Positions 43,492 through 52,691 of a stretch of DNA of 64,000 nucleotides are shown here, in pieces. The notes under the pieces were generated by a model. That model made no database searches, was not told the DNA's origin, and worked only from the letters and a program-made list of their open reading frames with translations. The stretch comes from Halovibrio variabilis. Lineage in GTDB: Bacteria; Pseudomonadota; Gammaproteobacteria; Pseudomonadales; Halomonadaceae. A program made the position numbers and the translations under genes. Where the stretch lies: positions 1 through 64,000 of the forward strand of contig NZ_BJXV01000004.1 of NCBI RefSeq assembly GCF_007991175.1, read 5' to 3'. Each line of letters opens with the position of its first letter. The stretch's first letter is position 1.

Positions 43492-44226
43492 ATGCCCGGC
43501 AAAACCACCAAACGATCGGATGAAGTCATCGGCCATCTGAAAGACTGGATTGTCGAGCAAGGTCTGCGCCCAGGCGACCGCCTGCCTCAGGAGAAAGCTC
43601 TGTTGGACCAGTTTCATGCCAGCAAAGGTACGATCCGGGAAGCCCTGAAGGGGCTGGAGGCGCAGGGACTGATTGTCACCCGAACTGGGCCCGGCGGCGG
43701 CGCCTTTGTCTCGGATATGCCGCCGGACCACATGACGTCCCTGCTGACGAACTATTTCTACTTCAAGGATATTTCAATCCACGACATCTACCAGATGCGC
43801 ATCCAGCTGGAGCCCGAGCTGGCCGCCAGTGTCGTGGGGCTCCTTACCGACGACGACTTTCGGCGCCTGCAGACGACCATGACCATCTATCATCAGCCGC
43901 CGGAAACCCAGGACGAAGAACACCGCATGCGCTTAGCTGAGCTAAGTTTCCACGAAGTCTTGGTGACGCTCTGCCCGAACCCGCTTTTGGCCTTTACCTG
44001 TCACTTCCTGCTCGGGTTGCTGAAAAATCTGCGGCTCTGCCATGACATTTACGACTTGCCCAACCCGGCCCTCTGGGAAACCGGCAAGCGTTACCAGATG
44101 GAGTTGCTGGAAGCCTTCAAGCGGGAAGACAAGACCGAAGTCCGCACCATTATGCGGGAACATATGCGCCGTGCTGAATCTCTGATGGAAGCACAAGAGA
44201 CCATCATCCTCGATCGGGTTCTTTAG
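43492..44226 (+). CDS. GntR/FadR-family regulator of the peptide cluster
   Basis: A 244-residue regulator. N-terminal winged helix: DEVIGHLKDWIVEQGLRPGD, then RLPQEKALLDQFHASKGTIR and EALKGLEAQGLIVTRTGPGG; C-terminal all-helical FCD domain (YQMRIQLEPELAASVVGLL, SFHEVLVTLCPNPLLA, MREHMRRAE) that binds a small carboxylic or amino acid effector, often via a metal. ATG 43492 has AAAGGAG at good spacing; an open extension to 43387 overlaps the ATPase and lacks support. Last gene of the importer operon and the probable local repressor. Confidence 0.88.
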   Translation: MPGKTTKRSDEVIGHLKDWIVEQGLRPGDRLPQEKALLDQFHASKGTIREALKGLEAQGLIVTRTGPGGGAFVSDMPPDHMTSLLTNYFYFKDISIHDIYQMRIQLEPELAASVVGLLTDDDFRRLQTTMTIYHQPPETQDEEHRMRLAELSFHEVLVTLCPNPLLAFTCHFLLGLLKNLRLCHDIYDLPNPALWETGKRYQMELLEAFKREDKTEVRTIMREHMRRAESLMEAQETIILDRVL

Positions 44227-44265
44227 ACTCCGTTCTCGAACGCCCATGCCGGGAAATCTGACCCG

Positions 44266-44316
44266 CACCGCTGCCTGATTGGCTATTTGAAATGAACAGC
44301 CAGCGCCAGGGCAAAG
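44266..44316 (+). pseudogene. Degraded copy of the LysR gene segment
   Basis: This stretch closely matches positions about 34117-34185 inside the LysR gene at 33558-34454: CACCGCTGCCTGATtGG, then CTATTTGAaATGAACaGCC and AGCGCC, with an 18-bp internal deletion and a few changes. It lies just past the FadR-type gene, at the opposite edge of the peptide cluster from the intact LysR. The rest of the 374-bp gap 44227-44600 shows no recognisable gene. Confidence 0.7.
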
Positions 44317-44600
44317 TAAGCCGCCGCGCGCATTGGGCCTACCGTGTGCGAGCTGTAGGACCCGATACCAATGCGGAAAAGATCCCACACACTAATTGCC
44401 ATGCCTACCAACCTTCACAACGTTTTATTCCCGCCTTTTAGTCCTTCGCAGCTCCGACGGCCAAACGTCGAGTGAATAACCGCAATATCGACGTGCCAAC
44501 ACAGAAGTGTGACGATATAATGAACATTCACCCATGCATGTTTTCTCATGTGCATTTCATTGCTCAATAGCAACGCTGCGAACCTACAAAGGATGTTGGT

Positions 44601-45248
44601 ATGTCTGCTCCCCCTCCCTGGCCAATAGGATTTAAAACCATCTTAGTGCGTGCGGTACTGTACGTATTATTTATCGGTGCGATTGTCCAAGGTGCTTATT
44701 TAGAAGCCCTTTATCTCCCTTCAGTACGTTTTACTGAGCTGGGCTTTACCGAGCTTACCCAAACGCTAGTACTGTTCACCTGCTGCGCCATGCTGATTTA
44801 TATTCGCCAAGTGCTTAAAGTCTGGCCTACCGTCACGCTGCTACTGCTGGCGTTTGTGGCTTCCTCGCTGGTACGCGAACAGGATTATTTTTTAGATACC
44901 TATGTGGCTGAAAACACCTGGAAGGTGCTTGTCGCGCTGATAATTCTTCCATCGCTATTTTGGGTGGTTAAGCAGCGCCAACGCTTTCTTGAGGAGTTCG
45001 CCCATTACAGCAACACCTTTGCCTTTGGTCTGTTTACAGCAGGCGTGCTGACCACCTATATTTTCTCACGCCTATATGGACGAACAATCATGTGGCAAGC
45101 CGTGCTAGACGATCAATACGTGCGTATCTTCAAGGACGTGGCCGAAGAAGTGGTTGAACTACTCGGTTACAGCTTGATTTTGATCGCCACCTTAGAGCTA
45201 CTGCTGCTGGCTAGGCGTATTTATCGGGCTCGGAAGATATCCGCTTAA
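44601..45248 (+). CDS. Six-helix membrane protein of unknown function
   Basis: A 215-residue integral membrane protein I do not recognise. About six hydrophobic segments: residues 13-35, 50-70, 74-90, 105-121, 140-160 and 183-203. It has no enzymatic motif; charged residues cluster between helices 2 and 3 (RQVLKVW) and at VVKQRQRFLEEF. A conserved-looking Glu-rich entry (FKDVAEEVVELLGYSL) starts the last helix. AAGGATG precedes ATG 44601. Convergent with rpoD and separated from it by a two-way terminator, so expressed on its own. Confidence 0.7.
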   Translation: MSAPPPWPIGFKTILVRAVLYVLFIGAIVQGAYLEALYLPSVRFTELGFTELTQTLVLFTCCAMLIYIRQVLKVWPTVTLLLLAFVASSLVREQDYFLDTYVAENTWKVLVALIILPSLFWVVKQRQRFLEEFAHYSNTFAFGLFTAGVLTTYIFSRLYGRTIMWQAVLDDQYVRIFKDVAEEVVELLGYSLILIATLELLLLARRIYRARKISA

Positions 45249-45280
45249 ACGCCGCAACAATCGCCTAATTGTCTTCAACA

Positions 45281-45314
45281 AAAAGCCCGCCGTTCATAGA
45301 ACGGCGGGCTTTTT
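45281..45314. terminator. Bidirectional terminator between membrane gene and rpoD
   Basis: AAAAGCCCGCCGTTC (45281-45295) pairs with GAACGGCGGGCTTTT (45299-45313) around ATA: a perfect 15-bp stem with T tracts on both strands. Serves the plus-strand gene ending at 45248 and minus-strand rpoD ending at 45377. Confidence 0.92.
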
Positions 45315-45376
45315 GATCTTAGGCGGCTACTGTCTATTCACCGTCCTCTATTTACCTCTTACCACTCTCAAAGCAA

Positions 45377-47227
45377 TCACTCGTCGAGGAACGAACGCAG
45401 CGGCTCAGAGCGGCTGGGGTGACGCAGCTTGCGCAGCGCTTTGGCTTCAATCTGACGAATTCGCTCGCGAGTTACGTCAAACTGCTTGCCCACTTCTTCA
45501 AGCGTATGGTCGGTGTTCATATCAATACCGAAACGCATGCGCAGGACTTTCGCTTCCCGCGCGGTCAAGCCGCCTAACACGTTGCGCGTGGCTTCGATAA
45601 GGCCTTCACCGGTAGCCATATCAATGGGCAGCAGCATGGTGCCGTCTTCGATAAAGTCGCCCAGGTGGGAGTCATCGTCGTCACCAATCGGCGTCTCCAT
45701 GGAGATCGGCTCTTTGGCAATTTTGAGCACCTTACGCACTTTGTCTTCCGGCATTTCCAAACGCTCGCCCAGCTCTTCAGGCGTCGGCTCACGGCCCATT
45801 TCCTGGAGCATCTGCCGCGATACGCGATTGAGCTTATTGATCGTCTCAATCATATGCACCGGAATACGGATGGTGCGTGCCTGATCGGCAATCGAACGGG
45901 TGATCGCCTGACGAATCCACCAGGTCGCATAGGTCGAGAACTTATAGCCACGGCGGTATTCGAATTTATCGACCGCTTTCATCAAACCGATGTTGCCTTC
46001 CTGGATAAGATCCAAGAATTGCAGACCACGGTTGGTGTACTTCTTGGCGATCGAGATCACCAAGCGCAGGTTAGCTTCCACCATCTCTTTCTTAGCACGG
46101 CGCGCTTTCGCCTCACCGATGGAGAGCTTGCGGTTCACCTCTTTAAGGTCGGAAACCGAAAGCTGCACCATGTCCTCTTCAAAGGCGATCTTACGCTGCG
46201 CACGGGCAATATCAGCACGCAGTGGCTCAAGACGGTCGGCGTATTTACTCTGCGCCGCCTGGAAATCATCCAGCCACGTTTTGCGCGACTCGTTGCCAGG
46301 AAACGACTTGATAAACGTCTTACGCGGCACCTTGGCTTTTTTGACACATAGCTGCATCACCGCTTTTTCTTGAGCACGTACTTGCTCAACGCTGATACGC
46401 ACTTGGCCGACTAGACGTTCAAAGTGCTTAGGCACCAGCTTGATCGGCGAGAAAAGTACCGCGAGGCGGGCTTGCTCGGCCTTAAGCTCGGCACTGCCGC
46501 GGCCATGCTTAGCATAGGCGGCTTCCACTAGGGCGTTTTGCTCGCGAATCTGTTCAAAACGCGCACGCGCTTCTTCGGGATCCGGACCACCTTCGCTGGC
46601 AGTGGAATCTTCGTCCTCCTCGTCGCCGTCGCCTTCAACGTCATCTTTAACCTCGGGCTCTGGCTCCGGTTCGGGCACCTCTGCTTCGGCCACGCCGGGA
46701 ATGCCTTCATCGGGATCGATAAAGCCAGAAAACAGATCTGAAAGACGTCCCGGCGCTTCTTCATCCTGGGTAGCGTCGTAGGCGTTTAGAATAGACGCAA
46801 CGGCTCCCGGCAAATAGGCCAGCGACGACATCACCTCACGGGTGCCCTCCTCAATCCGCTTGGCGATTTCAATTTCGCCTTCGCGGGTCAGAAGCTCAAC
46901 CGTACCCATTTCACGCATGTACATGCGCACTGGGTCAGTGGTGCGGCCCACATCACTTTCCACGGCGGCAAGGGCCGCGACAGCCTCTTCCGCAGCGGAC
47001 TCGTCCGTGGATTGATCCGACATCATCAACGTGTCTTCATCAGGGGCCTCTTCAGCGACACTTATACCCATGTCGTTGATCATGCCAATGATGTCTTCCA
47101 CTTGATCCGGGTCGGCGATATCCTCAGGTAGATGGTCGTTGACCTCGGCATAGGTCAGGTAGCCCTGTTCCTTGCCTCGAGCGATCAACTCCTTCAGACG
47201 CGACTGCTGCTGCGCATTTCCAGCCAT
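45377..47227 (-). CDS. rpoD: RNA polymerase primary sigma factor (sigma70)
   Basis: A 616-residue housekeeping sigma factor. Region 1.1 at the N-terminus ([20 protein letters not shown]), an acidic non-conserved region (about 190-240), region 1.2-2 ([20 protein letters not shown]; then [39 protein letters not shown] and [19 protein letters not shown] for -10 recognition), region 3, and region 4 with [20 protein letters not shown] for -35 recognition. Length matches E. coli RpoD (613). Last gene of the rpsU-dnaG-rpoD macromolecular synthesis operon, with 236 bp before it for its own promoter. Confidence 0.98.
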   Translation of the reverse strand: MAGNAQQQSRLKELIARGKEQGYLTYAEVNDHLPEDIADPDQVEDIIGMINDMGISVAEEAPDEDTLMMSDQSTDESAAEEAVAALAAVESDVGRTTDPVRMYMREMGTVELLTREGEIEIAKRIEEGTREVMSSLAYLPGAVASILNAYDATQDEEAPGRLSDLFSGFIDPDEGIPGVAEAEVPEPEPEPEVKDDVEGDGDEEDEDSTASEGGPDPEEARARFEQIREQNALVEAAYAKHGRGSAELKAEQARLAVLFSPIKLVPKHFERLVGQVRISVEQVRAQEKAVMQLCVKKAKVPRKTFIKSFPGNESRKTWLDDFQAAQSKYADRLEPLRADIARAQRKIAFEEDMVQLSVSDLKEVNRKLSIGEAKARRAKKEMVEANLRLVISIAKKYTNRGLQFLDLIQEGNIGLMKAVDKFEYRRGYKFSTYATWWIRQAITRSIADQARTIRIPVHMIETINKLNRVSRQMLQEMGREPTPEELGERLEMPEDKVRKVLKIAKEPISMETPIGDDDDSHLGDFIEDGTMLLPIDMATGEGLIEATRNVLGGLTAREAKVLRMRFGIDMNTDHTLEEVGKQFDVTRERIRQIEAKALRKLRHPSRSEPLRSFLDE

Positions 47228-47463
47228 AGAAACCCTATCTCGACGAAGAAGAATGAAACACCTAGAGCGCTGAATCGATTAAACTCAACAAGCCGAACAG
47301 TATAGCGTAATCTGCCGGAAATTTTCCAGCTTGACGTATTTGCGCGGTCATTCAGGTGTGTTAGGTTATTTGGTTCGGTCAACACTTGATGTCTCGGTGT
47401 ATGACCGTTTATCTGGTGTCGACGCCGTGGGAATTCAACCCCCAGCGCCTCAACACTGACCTA

Positions 47464-49344
47464 CTAGCGCTTGCTTGCAGCCAACAGATGCATAAAGTTT
47501 AGCCGCTCCTCAGCAGTTAGCTTCTCACCAGACTCCTGCTTTTTTACTAATGCAGAGAACTGCTGCATCATTACATCGACCTCTTTCTTAGGATCGTTTT
47601 TCTCTTTCATAGCTTTAAGATAATTCACATTATCTATAAGCTCTGTTTCTCGATATTCCTTACTAAGCAATAATTCTTTTTGGGCTATTTCGTTTAATCG
47701 CCGCCCCTGATCAGTGCCTTGAAAATGCGCCAATACCACCTGAGGGCTTCGGTAACGCCCCGCTTTAAGGAGAGCAATCAGCTCTTGGCAGAGCAGCGCA
47801 TCGTCGTCGGCTGGCAGCCACGCCAACGACTCGGGCAGTGCGGCCACCAAACTAGGCTCATGCAACAACAGCTGCACGATACGCCCGACCGGAGAAAGCG
47901 CCTGGGATATTGGCCGAGATGACGGAGCAGACGCTGCTTGCTTCGTGGCAGACTGGGAAGGTGGCGCTGAATCGGCTCCCAACGGCTCAGCCTGCCCTTG
48001 TACAAGGCCCTTAAGGGCACGCTGCTCAGCTGCTTGTGTACGCTTTTCAAGCAGCCCTTTCAACTGCTCCTGCGCCAGCCCGCTACGCTGTGCCAACGAC
48101 TCCAGCAGTAGCGATTTGAGCATTCCTTCCGGCACTTTGTTCAATGCCTCAAGCACCTGACTGGCAAATCGCTCACGCCCTTCCACAGTGTTTACGTCGC
48201 GCCCCCGGGCCGCCTGCTCAAACAGAAACTCCGACAGCGGCATGGCACAGGTCACACGATCCTGAAACGCCTCGGCACCTTCACGACGCACCAATGTGTC
48301 CGGGTCATCACCTTCGGGCAGAAACAGAAAGCGCGCTTCGCGGCCATCGATCATTTGTGGCAGCGCGGTTTCCAGTGCGCGACTGGCCGCCTGCCTGCCC
48401 GCACGGTCGCCATCGAAGCAGAACACCACGCGACTCACCAGCCGAAACAGGCGGGTCAAATGGTCTTCCGTGGTGGCGGTACCCAGCGTTGCCACGGCGT
48501 TATGAATACCGTATTGGGCCAGCGCTACTACATCCATGTAGCCTTCGACCATGACGAGCTGCTCAAGCTTGTTTGACGCTTGGCGCGCCTCATACAAGCC
48601 GTAAAGCTCGCGGCCTTTATGGAACACCGGCGTTTCCGGCGAGTTGAGGTATTTGGGCTGATCGTCACCCATCACTCGACCGCCGAAAGCAATCGTTCGT
48701 CCGCGCAGGTCGCGAATGGGGAACATGACCCGATCACGAAAGCGGTCGTAGGTACGCCCGGTGTCTTCACGGTGAATCAGCAGACCGTACTCCACCTGCA
48801 CCGACTCCCCAATACCGCGCTCGCTGAGGTGCTGTTTTAGCGCCTCCCAGCCAGCCGGGGCATAGCCAATACCATACGTCTTGATCACGTCGTCCGAGAG
48901 CCCGCGACCCAACAAATAGCGCTGGGCGGCCTGGCCCTCTTGCATCTTTAACCGCTCGCGATAAAAACTGGCGGCAAGCTCAAGCAGGTTAACGCCCTCT
49001 TTGCGCTTTTGCTCGCGCTGCTGAGCACGCGGGTCATCGGCACCTTCGCGAGGCACTTCAATCCCCAGGCGCCCAGCCAACTGCTCAACCGCTTCGGGAA
49101 ACGGCAGCTTGTCGTACTCCATCAAAAAGCGCAGCGCATTGCCATTGGCACCACAGCCAAAGCAGTGGTAAAACTGCTTATCCGCACTGACGGTAAACGA
49201 TGGGGTTTTTTCTTGATGGAAGGGACACAGCCCTGAGTAGTTACGACCGGCCTTTTTAAGCTGCACACGCTCACCGACCACCTCGACCACATCGACGCGG
49301 CCTAACAGGTCATCAATAAAACGCTGTGGAATTTGGCCTGCCAT
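47464..49344 (-). CDS. dnaG: DNA primase
   Basis: A 626-residue primase making RNA primers at the replication fork. Zinc-binding domain at residues about 38-64 (CPFHQEKTPSFTV then FYHCFGCGANGN); Toprim core with VMVEGYMDVVALAQYGIHNA and CFDGDRAGRQAA holding the metal-binding acidic residues; C-terminal helicase-binding domain (about 480-626). Longer than E. coli DnaG (581), with an extra Ala/Ser/Gln-rich linker (about 420-470). Second gene of the operon after rpsU. Confidence 0.97.
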   Translation of the reverse strand: MAGQIPQRFIDDLLGRVDVVEVVGERVQLKKAGRNYSGLCPFHQEKTPSFTVSADKQFYHCFGCGANGNALRFLMEYDKLPFPEAVEQLAGRLGIEVPREGADDPRAQQREQKRKEGVNLLELAASFYRERLKMQEGQAAQRYLLGRGLSDDVIKTYGIGYAPAGWEALKQHLSERGIGESVQVEYGLLIHREDTGRTYDRFRDRVMFPIRDLRGRTIAFGGRVMGDDQPKYLNSPETPVFHKGRELYGLYEARQASNKLEQLVMVEGYMDVVALAQYGIHNAVATLGTATTEDHLTRLFRLVSRVVFCFDGDRAGRQAASRALETALPQMIDGREARFLFLPEGDDPDTLVRREGAEAFQDRVTCAMPLSEFLFEQAARGRDVNTVEGRERFASQVLEALNKVPEGMLKSLLLESLAQRSGLAQEQLKGLLEKRTQAAEQRALKGLVQGQAEPLGADSAPPSQSATKQAASAPSSRPISQALSPVGRIVQLLLHEPSLVAALPESLAWLPADDDALLCQELIALLKAGRYRSPQVVLAHFQGTDQGRRLNEIAQKELLLSKEYRETELIDNVNYLKAMKEKNDPKKEVDVMMQQFSALVKKQESGEKLTAEERLNFMHLLAASKR

Positions 49345-49463
49345 GAACGTCGGGCATCCTCGCGCATAGCGCTTACTCGCTAACGTTTAAGTCCCTGCTT
49401 AGGGTCATCAGACCCAATGCCAGATCACCTTAAACAGCGATGGATAACAACAATAATGCAAAA

Positions 49464-49495
49464 GCGAAAAACAAACGGCCACCTAGTGGCGGCCG
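49464..49495 (-). terminator. Attenuator-like terminator between rpsU and dnaG
   Basis: On the minus strand CGGCCGCC, loop ACTA, GGTGGCCG (plus 49495-49476) forms an 8-bp stem with one G-U pair, followed by TTTGTTTTTC. It lies 56 bp past the rpsU stop and before dnaG. An internal terminator at this point is an established feature of the E. coli operon, letting S21 exceed primase. Confidence 0.75.
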
Positions 49496-49550
49496 CTTGG
49501 CATCCCTCTTGAGACGGCCAGCTAACTGCTCTGACCCCCTCGGGTACGGA

Positions 49551-49766
49551 TCAATAGAGCCGTTCGAAACGCTTTTGCTCACGCTGCACTTTCTTAGCGT
49601 GGCGTTTTACGGCAGCTGCCGCTTTGCGTTTACGCTCAGCAGTCGGCTTCTCATAGTGCTCGCGGCGGCGTACTTCGGAAAGAACACCGGCTTTTTCGCA
49701 AGAACGCTTGAAGCGACGCAAGGCGACGTCAAACGGCTCGTTATCACGTACTTTTACAGAAGGCAT
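49551..49766 (-). CDS. rpsU: Ribosomal protein bS21
   Basis: A 71-residue, very basic 30S subunit protein ([20 protein letters not shown], then [20 protein letters not shown]). Length equals E. coli S21. First gene of the rpsU-dnaG-rpoD operon, with tsaD diverging 236 bp upstream, the standard gammaproteobacterial layout. The shared upstream region (49767-50002) must hold both promoters; I did not find convincing -35/-10 pairs by eye. Confidence 0.97.
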   Translation of the reverse strand: MPSVKVRDNEPFDVALRRFKRSCEKAGVLSEVRRREHYEKPTAERKRKAAAAVKRHAKKVQREQKRFERLY

Positions 49767-50002
49767 TAAGCACTCACCTACCTTAAGGAGTCTTGAGTTC
49801 AGATAGTACGTGCACTGCGATATCGCGGTTCATATTGCGACTAACAACGCGGTGCACGACCCAGTTTTACAGCGCACAATAGTGTAGTCGCCGTCGGCCA
49901 TCTTTGCAAATGCTTACGCTGACCTGCAGCGACAATGCTAGACTAGGGCGCTTGTGTTTTTCACCTTTATATCTTTTGAATAGCCTTTGAGAGTCCCTCT
50001 TT

Positions 50003-51070
50003 ATGCGTGTTCTGGGCATTGAAACATCCTGCGATGAAACGGGTGTCGCGCTTTACGACACCGCGTTAAGCGGCGGCGAAGGACTGCTTGCCGATGCGCT
50101 GTATAGCCAAATCGACATGCACGCAGCGTTTGGCGGTGTGGTGCCCGAACTCGCCTCTCGCGACCACACCCGCAAACTGCTACCGCTGATTGAACAGGTA
50201 CTCAGCGACGCCAAGCTGACGCGCCACGACCTGGACGGCATCACTTATACCGCGGGGCCGGGCTTGGTGGGCGCATTAATGGTCGGCGCTAGCACCGCCC
50301 ACGGCATGGCCCGCGCGCTAAACATCCCAGTACTCGGCGTGCACCATATGGAAGGCCATCTGCTGGCACCCATGCTGGAAGACGAGCCCCCCGCCTTCCC
50401 CTTCGTGGCACTACTGGTCTCTGGCGGCCATACCCAGCTTGTCGAAGTCCAAGGGCTAGGCCACTATCAACTGCTCGGCGAGTCGGTGGACGACGCGGCA
50501 GGCGAAGCCTTTGATAAGGCCGCCAAGATGTTGGGACTGACCTACCCAGGTGGACCACAGGTCGCCAGGCTAGCGGAACAGGGTGATCCCAAGCGCCTGC
50601 GTTTCCCGCGCCCAATGACCGACCGGCCGGGACTCGACTTCAGCTTTTCAGGCTTAAAAACCCACACCATGACGGCCATTCGCCAGCTTGACGCGGCCGG
50701 TGAACTCGACGATCAAGCCCGCGCGGACGTTGCTCGCGCCTTTGAGGAAGCAGTGGTCGATACGCTGGTGATCAAGTGTCGCCGAGCGCTGGATCAAACC
50801 GGTTTGAAGCGCTTAGTGGTGGCCGGCGGGGTGAGCGCCAACCATCGCCTGCGCGAACGACTGCAAACTGAGTGTGAAAAACGCCAGGCCCGCGCCTACT
50901 ATCCCCGCGGGCGCTTCTGCACCGACAATGGCGCCATGATTGCCTATGTAGGCGCTCAACGTTTGGCTGCGGGTGAATGCGACACCCCCGGCATGATGCA
51001 GGCGACGCCCCGCTGGCCATTGGATCAACTGGCGCCACCAGCAGCCTCTGACACCCAGCAGCACTCTTAA
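50003..51070 (+). CDS. tsaD: tRNA N6-threonylcarbamoyladenosine transferase subunit
   Basis: A 355-residue ASKHA-fold enzyme that transfers threonylcarbamoyl to A37 of ANN-reading tRNAs, with TsaB and TsaE. Signatures: [17 protein letters not shown] at the start, [18 protein letters not shown], metal-binding [10 protein letters not shown] with the two His, [10 protein letters not shown], and [13 protein letters not shown]. The last 15 residues ([11 protein letters not shown] end) are variable. The stop falls inside a 17-bp tandem duplication. Divergent from rpsU as usual. Confidence 0.97.
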   Translation: MRVLGIETSCDETGVALYDTALSGGEGLLADALYSQIDMHAAFGGVVPELASRDHTRKLLPLIEQVLSDAKLTRHDLDGITYTAGPGLVGALMVGASTAHGMARALNIPVLGVHHMEGHLLAPMLEDEPPAFPFVALLVSGGHTQLVEVQGLGHYQLLGESVDDAAGEAFDKAAKMLGLTYPGGPQVARLAEQGDPKRLRFPRPMTDRPGLDFSFSGLKTHTMTAIRQLDAAGELDDQARADVARAFEEAVVDTLVIKCRRALDQTGLKRLVVAGGVSANHRLRERLQTECEKRQARAYYPRGRFCTDNGAMIAYVGAQRLAAGECDTPGMMQATPRWPLDQLAPPAASDTQQHS

Positions 51071-51097
51071 CCTAGCGGCGCTCTTAACCTAGCGGCG
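51064..51097. repeat. 17-bp tandem duplication at the tsaD stop
   Basis: CTCTTAACCTAGCGGCG occurs twice head to tail (51064-51080 and 51081-51097). The first copy contains the tsaD stop codon (51068-51070). Likely replication slippage. Confidence 0.85.
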
Positions 51098-51099
51098 CC

Positions 51100-51672
51100 T
51101 TACGAGCCGCGAAACGGCGGCTCATCACCACGCCGCAGTCGGCGAATATTGAGGCCATGGCGGGCCAGCACCAGCAGGCTGAACCCGCCTACCACCATGA
51201 CGTACTCCGGCGCTAACCAGCCACAGGCAAGCGGTGCTACCAGAGCACTCACCAGCGAGGCCAACGCCGCCGTTCTAAGCCACCAAGCCAGTAGCGCCCA
51301 CACCGCTGCACTCAGTAGCGCCACCTGGGGCACCAACACCAGCAGCACGCCAAACGCACTGGAGACGGCTTTCCCCCCGCGAAAGCCATGCCACAGCGGA
51401 AAGCTGTGACCTAGCAGTACGGCCAACCCCACCAAACCCTGCAGCCAGACCGGATAGCCTATTAGCTTTGCGCCCAGCACGGCGGGCATGGCTTTTAAGG
51501 CGTCTAGCAGGAGCGTTGCTGCTGCTAAGCGCGGGCCATACAGGCGCAGCACGTTGGAAAAGCCGGGGTTCAGCGAACCGTGTTGACGGGGGTCGCCCAG
51601 GCCAGCCAGGCGGCATACACTCAGCGCTGCCAGCCAACTGCCGCTTAAATACCCCATCACTATCCAACCCAT
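51100..51672 (-). CDS. plsY: Glycerol-3-phosphate acyltransferase PlsY
   Basis: A 190-residue membrane enzyme acylating glycerol-3-phosphate from acyl-phosphate in phospholipid synthesis. Three family motifs on the cytosol-exposed loops: GSLNPGFSNVLR (usual GSGNPGATNVLR), LGHSFPLWHGFRGGKAVSSA, and RHGLNIRRLRRG at the C-terminus. About five membrane helices. The first motif departs from consensus at two positions (G to L, AT to FS), but the Asn-Pro-Gly and Asn-Val are kept. Convergent with tsaD; folB diverges from it. Confidence 0.9.
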   Translation of the reverse strand: MGWIVMGYLSGSWLAALSVCRLAGLGDPRQHGSLNPGFSNVLRLYGPRLAAATLLLDALKAMPAVLGAKLIGYPVWLQGLVGLAVLLGHSFPLWHGFRGGKAVSSAFGVLLVLVPQVALLSAAVWALLAWWLRTAALASLVSALVAPLACGWLAPEYVMVVGGFSLLVLARHGLNIRRLRRGDEPPFRGS

Positions 51673-51761
51673 GGCTGTGTGCTCGCTTTATGGCCCGGCT
51701 TACTGTCGTTTAGCCCCATCCTAACGTACAATCGCCGGCTGTTGCCGCAGGGGGAAGCTAG

Positions 51762-52142
51762 ATGGATCGCATTTTGATTGAAGCGTTAAGCGTCGACACC
51801 GTGATTGGTGTTTACGACTGGGAGCGCTCGATTCAACAGTCGCTCAGCTTAGACTTGGCGTTGGCAACCGATATCCGTTCGGCGGCAGCCACCGACGATT
51901 TACGCCTCACCCTGGATTACGCCGCTATTTGCCAGCGTATCCAGCAGTTTGCCGACGATCATCAGTTCGCGCTGGTAGAAACCTTCGCCGAACGCCTCTC
52001 GGCCTGCCTGCGCAACGAATTCCCGATCGCCTGGCTGCGGCTAACGGTGCGTAAACCGGGGGCGATTCCCAACGCGGCCAGCGTCGGCCTGGAAATTACT
52101 CGCGGCGATCTGCCGGAGGCGACCCAGGATTCCAGCCCATGA
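51762..52142 (+). CDS. folB: Dihydroneopterin aldolase
   Basis: A 126-residue T-fold enzyme splitting 7,8-dihydroneopterin to 6-hydroxymethyl-dihydropterin and glycolaldehyde in folate synthesis. Conserved EALSVDTVIGVYDWERSIQQ at the start, LDYAAICQRIQQF and the pterin-anchoring VETFAERLSACL (Glu), and catalytic Lys in LTVRKPGAIPNA. Length matches FolB (about 120). Overlaps folK by 4 bp (ATGA), the next enzyme of the pathway. Confidence 0.95.
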   Translation: MDRILIEALSVDTVIGVYDWERSIQQSLSLDLALATDIRSAAATDDLRLTLDYAAICQRIQQFADDHQFALVETFAERLSACLRNEFPIAWLRLTVRKPGAIPNAASVGLEITRGDLPEATQDSSP

Positions 52143-52687
52143 ACTTGGTGACAGTCAGTCTCGGCAGCAATATCGATCCAATCCGGCATATTCATTACTG
52201 CTTGGATGCCCTGGCGAATACCTTTGGCCCGCTGCAAATATCTCGCGTGTTTGAGAGCGAACCCGTTGGCTTTACCGATAGTCGTAATTTTTACAATCTG
52301 GTCGTCGCCTTTTATAGCGACTGGTCGCCCGGTGCACTGCAGGCCTGGGGCAAGCGGCTGGAAATACAGCACGGCCGCCACCCTGGCCTTACCAAGTTTA
52401 GCCCCCGCGCCTTGGACATTGATTTGCTGACCGTAGGCGACGCCTGCGGCGTTATCGACAACATTACCTTGCCGCGCAGCGAGATTACCCATAACGCGTT
52501 TGTTTTACAGCCACTTGCCGAGCTGCTTCCTACCGAGCGCCACCCCCGGTGCGGCACGCCTTATGCAACCTTGTGGGCAGGCTTCGCGTTAGCGGATCAG
52601 CGCCTTTGGCCGGTGGCTTTTAGTTGGCGTGACCGCCAAATATCTCACCCTGATGCGCCGCCACGATTCGCCGCGGCACGCCGGTAA
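52139..52687 (+). CDS. folK: 6-hydroxymethyl-dihydropterin pyrophosphokinase
   Basis: A 182-residue kinase transferring pyrophosphate from ATP to the FolB product. SLGSNIDPIRHIHYCLDAL at the start, FESEPVGFTDSRNFYNLVV, then LEIQHGRHPGLTKFSPRALD and IDLLTVGD with the metal-binding Asp pair (usual RxxRWxPRxLDxDxL, here HPGLTKFSPRALDIDLL, so the loop is altered). PRSEITHNAFVLQPLAELLP follows the consensus PHPxxxxRxFVLxPL with changes. Sequence is less canonical than E. coli FolK, but the context with folB supports the call. Stop is 4 bp from the convergent cca stop. Confidence 0.85.
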   Translation: MNLVTVSLGSNIDPIRHIHYCLDALANTFGPLQISRVFESEPVGFTDSRNFYNLVVAFYSDWSPGALQAWGKRLEIQHGRHPGLTKFSPRALDIDLLTVGDACGVIDNITLPRSEITHNAFVLQPLAELLPTERHPRCGTPYATLWAGFALADQRLWPVAFSWRDRQISHPDAPPRFAAARR

Positions 52688-52691
52688 GCGG

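Noticed and set aside
45665-46351. Long open frame antisense to rpoD (228 codons)
   Set aside because: It is a shadow of rpoD codon use, with no recognisable domain or ribosome site.
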